Positions 25,497 through 33,623 of a stretch of 45,345 bases of DNA are shown here, piece after piece. The translations under genes were made by a program, and so were the position numbers. Source of the DNA: Candidatus Cloacimonadota bacterium (lineage in GTDB: Bacteria > Cloacimonadota > Cloacimonadia > Cloacimonadales > Cloacimonadaceae); NCBI GenBank assembly GCA_012728875.1, contig JAAYEF010000003.1, positions 1 through 45,345 on the forward strand. Direction: 5' to 3'. Every line of letters starts with the position of its first letter. Positions within the stretch are counted from its first letter, which is position 1. The notes beneath the pieces are model-generated. The model had not been told where the DNA came from and ran no database searches. It saw only the letters and a list, made by a program, of their open reading frames with translations.

Positions 25497-26453
25497 TTAA
25501 TTATCAGTTAGCCCATCCTGCTGTTCCTCGGAAGTCTCATCCTCAGGAGGGGCGGGCAGTTCCAAATCCGGCAGGGTCTTCATCTTCTTTTTCTGCCTGA
25601 TTCTGGCAAAGATCACCAAAAAAGGCAGAACTGCAAAAAGCAGGGATGTGAAGCCGGTGATAAGATAGATCCAAGCCTGGCGCTTGCTGGCAGCGGCAAA
25701 TTCTTGGTTGAATGTATATAGATTTAATCCGTATGCCTGCTCAAAGGCTCTGTTAAAATTGGTTTTCTTCCCCAGGCGGTTGTTGGCAGCCACAATTCCC
25801 CAAAACCCCTTCCACGCGGCGTGATCATTTTCCCGCATATAACGCACGGCAAAATAGGAAGTTACATAATACAACTCCCAGTTTTCCTGCCGCTGGGGAT
25901 AGCTGTGTCCAAACTCGATCAAATCCAGGCGATTTCCCCAAAAGCGTTCCCGTACATAGTAATAATAACGTTCCAAGCCCATCTGACCACCGCTATGGGT
26001 TGCCATTCCTTCGTGCAGCCACAGCGGTGCCTGACTGAGCAGTTCATCCAAAAACCAATGTGTGTATTCATGCAGGATGAGGCCGCCGTAGTTGCGGGGA
26101 ATCTGATCGATACTGCGAACGTAGATCCGGCGTTCACGCATGGAATAGAAGGCTTCGCTGAATTCAACGATGGCGCCGCGTCCCTTTGCCAAGCTTTGAT
26201 ATCTGGCTTTATCCGGAACGATGCGAATCTCCGCCTTTCTGTGGGGATAGACTCCCAAATCCATCTGCAACAAGCCCACTCGCTCTTCCAGTTCATCCAC
26301 AAAGGCCTTTCCGCCGGGAAAGGTTCCATCCACACTGTAGATCACAAAATAATCCGTGGAAGCCGCCACTTTCCAAGTGGTATCCTGGGCGCCCAAGCCC
26401 AAACAACCCAACAGAATCAGATAAATCAGCGCCGCACGGAAAAGGAGTTTCAA
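25497..26453 (-). CDS. Membrane-anchored MA-family zinc peptidase
   Basis: The 318-residue protein has a signal peptide (about 1-22). A gluzincin-type HEYTH motif lies at residues 128-132, and downstream LWLHEGMATHSGG supplies the third metal ligand region, as in peptidase_MA-like proteins. One transmembrane helix near the C terminus (about 255-275, WIYLITGFTSLLFAVLPFLVIF) is followed by a short basic then acidic cytoplasmic tail, so the catalytic part is periplasmic. The start codon is TTG at 26453, overlapping the S4 gene stop as TTGA, which implies translational coupling. GGGAATT lies upstream. Its substrate is unknown, and its place among fermentation genes is unexplained. Confidence 0.82.
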   Translation of the reverse strand: MKLLFRAALIYLILLGCLGLGAQDTTWKVAASTDYFVIYSVDGTFPGGKAFVDELEERVGLLQMDLGVYPHRKAEIRIVPDKARYQSLAKGRGAIVEFSEAFYSMRERRIYVRSIDQIPRNYGGLILHEYTHWFLDELLSQAPLWLHEGMATHSGGQMGLERYYYYVRERFWGNRLDLIEFGHSYPQRQENWELYYVTSYFAVRYMRENDHAAWKGFWGIVAANNRLGKKTNFNRAFEQAYGLNLYTFNQEFAAASKRQAWIYLITGFTSLLFAVLPFLVIFARIRQKKKMKTLPDLELPAPPEDETSEEQQDGLTDN

Positions 26454-26713
26454 CTGTCCAATTCCCTGCGGCTGATCATGCTGTAGTATTCTCCGGCATC
26501 CTTTTTTGCCACATTGCCACAGGGGATCTTCTCCACCTTCAGTTCGTGCTCAAAGCCATAGAGCCGAAAGCGAAGCAGATCCCCCTCCTTGACGATGCTG
26601 GAAGCCTTTGCGCTTTTTCCGTTGATGAAAACCAAGCCCTTGTCGCAGGCTGTTTTCGCAATGCTGCGGGTTTTCGTGAGGCAAAGTTTGTTTAAAAGTT
26701 GATCAACCCGCAT
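26450..26713 (-). CDS. Short S4-domain RNA-binding protein
   Basis: The 87-residue protein is a single S4 fold: MRVDQLLNKLCLTKTRSIAKTA, then CDKGLVFINGKSAKASSIVKEGDLL. This is the pattern of small ribosome-associated S4 proteins such as RqcP or Hsp15, which bind 50S subunits carrying stalled chains. Without a search the two cannot be separated, so no symbol is given. It lies 38 bp after acetate kinase and overlaps the peptidase gene by 4 bp. Confidence 0.88.
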   Translation of the reverse strand: MRVDQLLNKLCLTKTRSIAKTACDKGLVFINGKSAKASSIVKEGDLLRFRLYGFEHELKVEKIPCGNVAKKDAGEYYSMISRRELDS

Positions 26714-26751
26714 GGCAATCTCACTTCATATCTTTTTATTATTTCAAGTGC

Positions 26752-27951
26752 TTATGAAAGCAGACGCTGGGTCTCCAAGGCAATCATCAGCTCTTCGTTT
26801 GTGGGAACTTTCAAGACCTTGACGTGGGAATCTGGCTCGCTGAGCAGCTCGATGTCGCCGGTGAATTTGGCGTTTGCTTCCAAATTCAGCTTGATGCCGA
26901 GGGCTTCCATGTCTGCGCAAACCTTTTCACGCATGATGGGCATATTTTCACCCACGCCGCCGGTAAAGATCAACACGTCCAATCCGTTCATGCCGGCAAA
27001 ATAGGCGCCAATATACTTTTTGATGCGATAGCAATAGACGTCAAATGCCACCTTGGCGTTGGGGTTGTCGTATTTCAAGATCTGGTCTTCAATTTCGCGC
27101 ATATCGTTCGAAACTTCAGACAGTCCCAACATTCCGCTTTTTTTGTTCAAAATGCCGTTGACCTCATCCACGCCCAAGCCCAGGTTTTGCTGCATGTGGA
27201 TGGGAATGGCGGGGTCGATATCGCCGCAGCGGGTTCCCATCATCAGTCCTTCCAGGGGGGTCAAACCCATGGATGTATCAACGCTTTTTCCGCCGTCGAT
27301 GGCGGTGATGGAGGCTCCATTGCCCAAATGGCAGGTGATCATCTTCAGATCTTCAATGTTTTTGCCCAAAAATTCGGCGGCCTGCATGCTCACATATTTG
27401 TGGGAAGTGCCGTGAAAACCGTAGCGACGGATCTTATGAACCTTGTAAAACTCCATGGGCAGCGGATACAAATAGGCATAAAGGGGCATGGTTTGGTGAA
27501 AGGCGGTGTCGAACACGCCGCATTGTGGAACTTCCGGCATATTCGCCGTGACGGCCGCAATGCCTTTGAGGTTTGCAGGATTGTGCAGCGGCGCCAAAGA
27601 CACGCATTCGCGCATGACTTCGATCACGTGGTCTGTGATCACCACGGCATCCGAGTAGTTTTCTCCGGCGTGAACCAAACGGTGTCCAACGGCGTCGATC
27701 TCGCTCTTGTCGGCAATCACGCCGTTCTGGGAATCCAAAAGTGAGTCGATAATCAGTTGCAGACCCTGTTCGTGGTTTTCAATCTCCATCTGCCGCTTTT
27801 TAACTGTGTATTTTTCACTTTTGTAGGTGAAAAGCGCGGATTCTTCACCAATTTTTTCGGCAATTCCCTCAGCCATAACATTTCGGGTTTCAATATCGAT
27901 GAACTGGTATTTGATGGATGAGCTGCCGCAGTTTAGCACTAAAATCTTCAT
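26752..27951 (-). CDS. ackA: Acetate kinase
   Basis: The 399-residue length and all family motifs fit: VLNCGSSSIKYQFID at the N terminus, VHAGENYSDAVVI, FDTAFHQTMP, HGTSHKYVS, CHLGNGASITAIDGGKSVDT, MGLTPLEGLMMGTRCGDIDP and FTGGVGENMP. It makes ATP and acetate from acetyl phosphate in the cytoplasm, the standard energy-conserving step of fermentation. GAGGAAG precedes ATG 27951. It follows hydF by 122 bp on the same strand and is probably on the same transcript. No phosphotransacetylase gene is in the window. A large open frame on the opposite strand is only a shadow. Confidence 0.97.
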   Translation of the reverse strand: MKILVLNCGSSSIKYQFIDIETRNVMAEGIAEKIGEESALFTYKSEKYTVKKRQMEIENHEQGLQLIIDSLLDSQNGVIADKSEIDAVGHRLVHAGENYSDAVVITDHVIEVMRECVSLAPLHNPANLKGIAAVTANMPEVPQCGVFDTAFHQTMPLYAYLYPLPMEFYKVHKIRRYGFHGTSHKYVSMQAAEFLGKNIEDLKMITCHLGNGASITAIDGGKSVDTSMGLTPLEGLMMGTRCGDIDPAIPIHMQQNLGLGVDEVNGILNKKSGMLGLSEVSNDMREIEDQILKYDNPNAKVAFDVYCYRIKKYIGAYFAGMNGLDVLIFTGGVGENMPIMREKVCADMEALGIKLNLEANAKFTGDIELLSEPDSHVKVLKVPTNEELMIALETQRLLS

Positions 27952-28073
27952 TTGCTTCCTCTGTTTATTGTTTTTTGTTCCATCCTGAGGAAGGGATGAA
28001 ACTGTCAACTGATTTACCGCTCAGCAGGCTGCGGCACTCTGAAAGGGGGAGCCTTTGGTCGCTTTTTTGCCCC

Positions 28074-29273
28074 TCACATCCCCAGCGGTTCAATTGCCCG
28101 GTCAAAGTATCCGTGCACCTTGGAAATGGTGAGCCCATAGTTTGTGATGGGTACCCCGCGTCTTTGGGACTCCACGATGCGGCGGCTCATTTCAGCCTGA
28201 TTCAGCATGCAGGCACCGCAGTGTACCACCAGGGCGTAATCTTCCAAATTATGCGGATAATCATGCCCAGCGTAGGCTTCGAAATGCAGATCTTTTTTCG
28301 TGTATTCCTTCATCCAGCGCGGAATCTTGGAACGTCCAATGTCGTCCTCCTGCACGTGGTGGGAACAGGCTTCCGCAATCAAGACCCGGTCTCCATCCTC
28401 GAGCTTGTCAATCTGGCGCACTCCTTGAGCCAAAACGCCCAGATCGCCCTTATAGCGTGCGAAAAGGATTGAGAACGTGGTAAGTTTCACGTGTTCAGGC
28501 AGATCTGCCACCACTTGCGCAATCGCCTGAGAGTCCGTGATCACCAGATCGGGATCTTTTTTCAGGGACGCCAGCGCTTTTTTCAGTTCAAATTCCCTCG
28601 TGACCAAAGCCATGGCATGCGCATCCAAAAGTTCCCGTAAAACCTGTACCTGCGGCAGGATCAGCCTGCCTTTGGGGGCGGCGGGATCGATGGGCGTCAC
28701 TAAAACCACCAATTCACCCTCTTTCACCAAATCCCGTGCCAAAGGTCTGTCATCCTTATAGCGCGGCGGCGCCAATTCCACCAGTTTTTCTTTGATCAAT
28801 GTGGCATTTTCGCCCTTGCTGGCGGATGCCGAAACCCAGTTCAAGCCGTGTTTTTCGCAGTATTCAGTATTTTGGGGGTCGGGGCTGCGCAGATCGCTTT
28901 TGTTGAACACCACCAGATGCGGTATCTTCATCTCCTGCAGCTTCTTTAGCATCTGTTGTTCCATTTCCCCGAAAGGCTTGCCATCGTTCACAAAAATCGC
29001 CATATCCGTGCGAAACAGAATTCTGAAAGTGGCTTCCACCCTCTTTTTGCCAAGTTCGCCCACATCGTCCAAACCCGCTGTGTCATAAAAAGTTACCGGA
29101 CCCAGGGGCACCAGTTCATAGCGTTTGTCAACCGGGTCGGTGGTGGTGCCCGGAGTGTCGGAAACGATGGCAATTTCCTGACCCGTAAGTGCGTTTATCA
29201 GGCTGGATTTGCCGCTGTTGCGATTTCCCAAAAGTGTGATTATCAGGCGCTCTCCGCGCGGTGCGCTGCTCAT
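28074..29273 (-). CDS. hydF: [FeFe]-hydrogenase maturation GTPase HydF
   Basis: The 399-residue protein has a GTPase domain (GNRNSGKSSLIN, SDTPGTTTDPV, DTAGLDD, NKSD), a dimerisation region, and a C-terminal cluster-binding domain. EACSHH and HCGACMLN supply the CxH...HCxxC ligands of the [4Fe-4S] cluster that carries the di-iron precursor. HydF delivers the 2Fe subcluster made by HydE and HydG to HydA; none of those genes is in this window. GAGGTAAC precedes the ATG. It is the first gene of the operon that continues with ackA. It shows that the host makes an [FeFe]-hydrogenase and is at least partly anaerobic. Confidence 0.95.
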   Translation of the reverse strand: MSSAPRGERLIITLLGNRNSGKSSLINALTGQEIAIVSDTPGTTTDPVDKRYELVPLGPVTFYDTAGLDDVGELGKKRVEATFRILFRTDMAIFVNDGKPFGEMEQQMLKKLQEMKIPHLVVFNKSDLRSPDPQNTEYCEKHGLNWVSASASKGENATLIKEKLVELAPPRYKDDRPLARDLVKEGELVVLVTPIDPAAPKGRLILPQVQVLRELLDAHAMALVTREFELKKALASLKKDPDLVITDSQAIAQVVADLPEHVKLTTFSILFARYKGDLGVLAQGVRQIDKLEDGDRVLIAEACSHHVQEDDIGRSKIPRWMKEYTKKDLHFEAYAGHDYPHNLEDYALVVHCGACMLNQAEMSRRIVESQRRGVPITNYGLTISKVHGYFDRAIEPLGM

Positions 29274-29302
29274 GTTACCTCAATGTTTTTCATTTTATTT
29301 AC

Positions 29303-29331
29303 AATTTAAGGCAGCCCCCCTCTTTTGTCAA
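29303..29331 (-). promoter_or_regulatory. Promoter of the hydF-ackA-ctlX operon
   Basis: On the minus strand TTGACA (29331-29326), a 17-bp spacer and TAAATT (29308-29303) lie 30 bp upstream of the hydF ATG. The same -35 and -10 pair with a 16-bp spacer occurs before the YjdF-like gene, which suggests a host sigma-70-type consensus. Confidence 0.7.
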
Positions 29332-29519
29332 ACAGTGTGGCAATCCCATCTGACCACAAGCCGTAAAACAGCAACTCTTTTGCTGCAATATCATGATGCC
29401 CGTCAGTGCGCTTCCAGACTTGAAAAATGGAGGATCTTCACTTCCACGAATCAATTCCCGCTTGACATTTTCCCTGCCCATTTTTGTCTTTGTCAAAGTT
29501 CAAAAAGATGGGAGTTTCC

Positions 29520-31634
29520 ATGGACGACTTAAAAGGAATAAAAACCCTGAACCTCAAGCTGACAGAGCCCGAAAAGCTGCGCGAACAGATGCGCCACTAC
29601 TTCCACCAGACCTACACCATCGACGAAAAGCTCTACGACAGCCTCAAAGACGACGAAACCTTTTATCTGCGTGCAGATCCATTGCGCCATCCCTTGGTTT
29701 TCTACCTGGGGCACACTGCGGCGTTTTACATAAATAAATTCATCATTGGCAAGGTGATAGACGAACGCATCAACCCGGCCTATGAATCCATGTTCGCCAT
29801 CGGCGTGGACGAAATGAGCTGGGATGACCTCAACGATGCCAACTACGACTGGCCATCCATCCAGGAAGTGCGACAATATCGCGATTTGGTGCGCGAGCGC
29901 GTGGATCGCCTGATCAGCGAACTTCCCTTGGATGAAAATGGCATCGGTTGGGACAGCCCCTGGTGGGGAATCATCATGGCTATCGAACACCAGCGCATAC
30001 ACTTGGAGACATCATCCGTTCTCATCCGACAGCTTCCTTTGGATAAAGTTCAGCTTTTGGATCTTTGGAACGTTTGCCCCGAAAGCGGTAGTGCTCCACA
30101 AAACGAGCTTTTGCCAGTCTCAGGTGGAAAAATCACCCTGGGCAGAGATGATGACAGCCCCTGGTATGGCTGGGACAACGAATATGGTTCCATCTCCTTT
30201 GACATCAAGGACTTCAAAGCTTCCAAATATCTGGTTTCAAACGCCGAATTCTTGGAATTCATCGAAGCCGGCGGCTATTTCCAGGAACGCTACTGGACCC
30301 CGGAAGGCTGGTCCTGGCTCTCATTCCAAAAAGCTGAAATGCCCCGTTTTTGGCGCAAATACGGTCAGAAATACAAGCTGCGCCTCATGGCCAATGAAAT
30401 CGACATGCCCTGGAACTGGCCGGTGGAATGCAACTATTTGGAAGCCAAGGCGTTCTGCAACTGGAAGGCAGCCGAAACCGGTCTCCCGATCCGCCTGCCC
30501 GCGGAAGAGGAATGGATGCTGCTGCGAGACAGCCTCGTAAAAACCGAACAGCCCCTCTGGGATAAAGCTCCGGCAAACATTAATCTGGAATATTGGGCTT
30601 CCTCCTGCCCCGTGGATCGTTTTGCCTTTGGTGACTTTTTTGACGTGATCGGAAATGTTTGGCAATGGACCGAAACCCCCATCTATCCTTTCCCCGGATT
30701 CAAAATCCACCCTATCTACGACGACTTCAGCGTGCCCACTTTCGATGGACGCCACAACCTGATTAAAGGCGGTTCCTGGATTTCCACCGGAAACGAAGCC
30801 CTGCGAGATTCACGTTATGCCTTCCGCCGTCATTTCTATCAACATGCAGGCTTCCGCTATATTTCAAGCCCGGAACCGGTTACTCTGCACGATGAACCTT
30901 ATGAAACCGACCTCAGAATCATTCCTTGGTGCGATGCCAACTGGGGTGTCAACCCCTTGGGCGGCAAACACTTCAGCCTGCAAATCCTGGATGCTTTGCA
31001 AGCCACACTTCAAGCCATGCAAGGCAAAAAAGCCCTGCATCTGGGCTGCAAAACCGGACGCCTAAGTTTTGAATTGGCAAGAACTTTCGCCAGCGTTGTC
31101 GGGCTGGATTTCACCACCCGGCTCATTCGTTTGGCCATCCAAATGCAGGAAAAAGGCTTCATTCGCTACATTCGCGTGGAAGAAGGCGAAATCATCAGCC
31201 ATCAAGAAAAACACCTGAAAGATTTTGGCTTGGCGGAGTTTGCGGATAAGGTCGAGTTTTGGCAGGCGGACGTCTCCAACCTCATCGCCAAATTCACCGG
31301 CTACGATTTTATCCTGGCGGAAAACGCCATCGAAGGCGCCATCAAGCCCCGCCGCTTCCTGGAGGAAATCCACACACGCCTGAACCCGTATGGAATCTTG
31401 GTTTTTGTGGATGGCTACGACTGGAATCCCGAAATCACCCGTGCTGAAGACAGGCTGGGTGGCTTCCGCAAAGACGGCGAACCCTTTGGCAGCTTCGAAG
31501 CGCTCCGGGAGATCTTGGAAGCAAATTTCGCGCTCTTGGAAGAACCCAGGGAGCTTTGGCAAACCCTGCGCCGGGAACAGCGGCTTCACAGCCTGAAACA
31601 TGTGCAGCTAAGCATCTGGCGGAAAAAGGCTTAA
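29520..31634 (+). CDS. ovoA: Ovothiol synthase OvoA: 5-histidylcysteine sulfoxide synthase with methyltransferase
   Basis: The 704-residue protein is a full OvoA. The N-terminal DinB-like part has the iron ligands H65 (FYLGHTAAFY) and H157/H161 (HQRIHLE). The middle FGE-sulfatase domain reads GNVWQWTE, KGGSWISTGNEALRDSRYAF and RRHFYQHAGFRYI. The C-terminal methyltransferase (about 480-704) has HLGCKTGRLSFELA and LGGFRKDGEPFGS. Known OvoA enzymes join cysteine to histidine at C5 with O2; after OvoB lyase action, the methyltransferase yields N-methyl-4-mercaptohistidine. Start 29520 has GGGAG five bases upstream; 29508 is an alternative. TTGACA at 29462 lacks a good -10. No ovoB gene is present. 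Need for O2 in a host with an [FeFe]-hydrogenase maturase is unusual. Confidence 0.9.
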   Translation: MDDLKGIKTLNLKLTEPEKLREQMRHYFHQTYTIDEKLYDSLKDDETFYLRADPLRHPLVFYLGHTAAFYINKFIIGKVIDERINPAYESMFAIGVDEMSWDDLNDANYDWPSIQEVRQYRDLVRERVDRLISELPLDENGIGWDSPWWGIIMAIEHQRIHLETSSVLIRQLPLDKVQLLDLWNVCPESGSAPQNELLPVSGGKITLGRDDDSPWYGWDNEYGSISFDIKDFKASKYLVSNAEFLEFIEAGGYFQERYWTPEGWSWLSFQKAEMPRFWRKYGQKYKLRLMANEIDMPWNWPVECNYLEAKAFCNWKAAETGLPIRLPAEEEWMLLRDSLVKTEQPLWDKAPANINLEYWASSCPVDRFAFGDFFDVIGNVWQWTETPIYPFPGFKIHPIYDDFSVPTFDGRHNLIKGGSWISTGNEALRDSRYAFRRHFYQHAGFRYISSPEPVTLHDEPYETDLRIIPWCDANWGVNPLGGKHFSLQILDALQATLQAMQGKKALHLGCKTGRLSFELARTFASVVGLDFTTRLIRLAIQMQEKGFIRYIRVEEGEIISHQEKHLKDFGLAEFADKVEFWQADVSNLIAKFTGYDFILAENAIEGAIKPRRFLEEIHTRLNPYGILVFVDGYDWNPEITRAEDRLGGFRKDGEPFGSFEALREILEANFALLEEPRELWQTLRREQRLHSLKHVQLSIWRKKA

Positions 31635-33623
31635 ATGCGCCAGGCGGTTCTGATCGCGCTCCTGCTGCTATCTTTGGCTTTGAGCGCAGACATCATCCAG
31701 ATTGGCAGCGGTTCGCTTTACAACCAGGGTCTGCCCATCGAACCGTTTCGTTTTTTTAGCTATTCCCAGCAGATTTATCTGGCTTCCCAAATCGGAACTG
31801 CCGGTTTAATCCATTCGGTCAGCTTTCAATACGATATACGCAGCAATAATTTCCTGGAAGGCAACTCCGACTGGGACGTATATCTGGGACACGTGCAGCG
31901 GCAAAATATCACAAGCTGGGTACCCATCGACAGCCTGAATCTGGTCTTTTCCGGCGTTCATTCTGAAACGGACTTTTCCTCGAGTCTGCCGGGAACGGGC
32001 TGGCTCACCATAAGTCTCAGCACCCCATTCTTTTACAACGGCATCGACAACCTGATTTTGGCTGTGGATGAAAACATGCCGCTGAACAGCACTAACCTGG
32101 ATGACTTTATATCCACGGAAGTCGCTGTACCGATGGGAATTACATTTATCAGCAACGATGTGAATCCCGATCCTGCCAACCCGCCTGAAATCCCTTGGCA
32201 GTCTGCTTTTTTCATTCGCAACGCCCAGGCAAATCTGCGTTTGGAGATAAGCCCCCATATTCTCACGCCCGCCCAGCCTTTTCCAGAAGACCAAGCCATT
32301 GATGTGGAACTGGATGCAGCGCTTCAGTGGCACAGCGACGCCGGCTCTTTCGACCTCTTTTTTGGAAGCAACTCTCAAAATCTGCCCTGTGTGGCTCAAG
32401 GTTTGCAGCAAAGCAGGTGGCAGCCGCCCGAACCGTTGCAGCTTTATACAAGCTACTTTTGGCAGGTTTTGGCACATGAAAATGGCGAAAGCCATCAGGG
32501 ACCCTTGTGGAGTTTCATCACCCGCGGCGAGGGAATTTCTGCTCCTTCAAATTTGAGCGGTTTTTATAATGGCGATCAGGTTTGCTTGAACTGGCAGGCA
32601 CCGGTTCAGGGAAACCCCGTTCTCTACCGGGTGATCCGCAACGGTCATTTTTTGGCTGCCACGCATACCACAGACTATCAAGACCTTGAGGTGGCTCCCG
32701 GTCAGGTTTTATACTATTGGATTTTGGCGCAAAATTCTTTGGGTGAGATTTCCTCTCCATCGAACACCATCAGCGTCCACATCCCGGAGATAATCCCGCA
32801 TCTCATTCTGCGGGAAAGCTTTGAAGGTTTGACCCCTTTCAGCCAAACCATCCCCGGCTGGCAAAATATCGACAAGGATCTTTCCAATACCTGGAGCTTT
32901 GAAGGTTTGGCTTTTCCCGGCAGCGGTGGACCCCTGCCCTGGCTGGTTTTTTCACCATCGCAAAGCCAGCCGCCCTTCGACGCCGTCGCCGCCTATGAAG
33001 GTGCGCAATCCATTGCGGCAATAGCCAGTTACAACCCTCCCAACAACGATTGGCTCATCACCCCGCGCCTGAATTTGGGACGCTTTCCCCGGCTGACTTT
33101 TTGGGCGCGTTCACACACTGCGGACTACGGTTTGGAACGGCTTAAACTGTATATTTCCACCACAGGCACCCAAACCGAGAATTTTACCCAGATCGGACCC
33201 AGCCCGTGGATTTCGGTGCCGGCACAGTGGACCCAATACAATATTACCCTCTCAAACTGGGAAGAGCAGGATGTTTGGCTGGCTTTTCAATGCTGTTCCT
33301 GGGATGCCAAAATCCTCTATCTGGACGAGATTGTTGTCACCGGCGAAGGCGGCTGGGTGCCCGTGCAGGATGAATTTGTCCAGAAAATTGGCTTCCAGGT
33401 GTTTCCCAATCCCTGCCGTGGCGGTTTTCATGTGGATCATTCCTCCCGCTCAAAGTTCAGCCTCAGTATCCACGACATCCGGGGTCGCAAGCTTTATTCC
33501 TCCAAGGATATAGCCCAATTCAACAGCGCTGAACACAAGCTTTCACTGCCAGCGGGAATCTATTTTCTGAAACTGGAGAATAATGCCAAAAGCGAAGTCA
33601 AACGTTTGGTGGTAATCCCTTGA
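31635..33623 (+). CDS. Secreted surface protein with Por-type C-terminal sorting signal
   Basis: The 662-residue protein starts directly after the ovoA stop with a signal peptide (1-19). It contains a beta-rich N-terminal module that resembles the one in the protein at 2.0-4.0 kb (both share PDPANPP- or PDPAAPP-like and NLILAVDE- or LVVAVDE-like pieces). Fibronectin-like domains follow (about 210-385), then a choice-of-anchor J module (ESFEGLTPFSQTIPGW..., about 395-575) and a tail reading FQVFPNPCRGGFHV...SIHDIRGRKLY...LPAGIYFLKLEN, the type IX secretion sorting domain. It sits between ovoA and the helicase without gaps, so the three are co-transcribed, although no functional link is evident. 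The role is unknown; surface display is likely. Confidence 0.82.
   Translation: MRQAVLIALLLLSLALSADIIQIGSGSLYNQGLPIEPFRFFSYSQQIYLASQIGTAGLIHSVSFQYDIRSNNFLEGNSDWDVYLGHVQRQNITSWVPIDSLNLVFSGVHSETDFSSSLPGTGWLTISLSTPFFYNGIDNLILAVDENMPLNSTNLDDFISTEVAVPMGITFISNDVNPDPANPPEIPWQSAFFIRNAQANLRLEISPHILTPAQPFPEDQAIDVELDAALQWHSDAGSFDLFFGSNSQNLPCVAQGLQQSRWQPPEPLQLYTSYFWQVLAHENGESHQGPLWSFITRGEGISAPSNLSGFYNGDQVCLNWQAPVQGNPVLYRVIRNGHFLAATHTTDYQDLEVAPGQVLYYWILAQNSLGEISSPSNTISVHIPEIIPHLILRESFEGLTPFSQTIPGWQNIDKDLSNTWSFEGLAFPGSGGPLPWLVFSPSQSQPPFDAVAAYEGAQSIAAIASYNPPNNDWLITPRLNLGRFPRLTFWARSHTADYGLERLKLYISTTGTQTENFTQIGPSPWISVPAQWTQYNITLSNWEEQDVWLAFQCCSWDAKILYLDEIVVTGEGGWVPVQDEFVQKIGFQVFPNPCRGGFHVDHSSRSKFSLSIHDIRGRKLYSSKDIAQFNSAEHKLSLPAGIYFLKLENNAKSEVKRLVVIP

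Noticed and set aside
26824-27744. 306-codon open frame on the plus strand
   Set aside because: It is antisense to acetate kinase, whose motifs are complete; the frame is a codon-bias shadow with His/Gly-rich product and no ribosome site.
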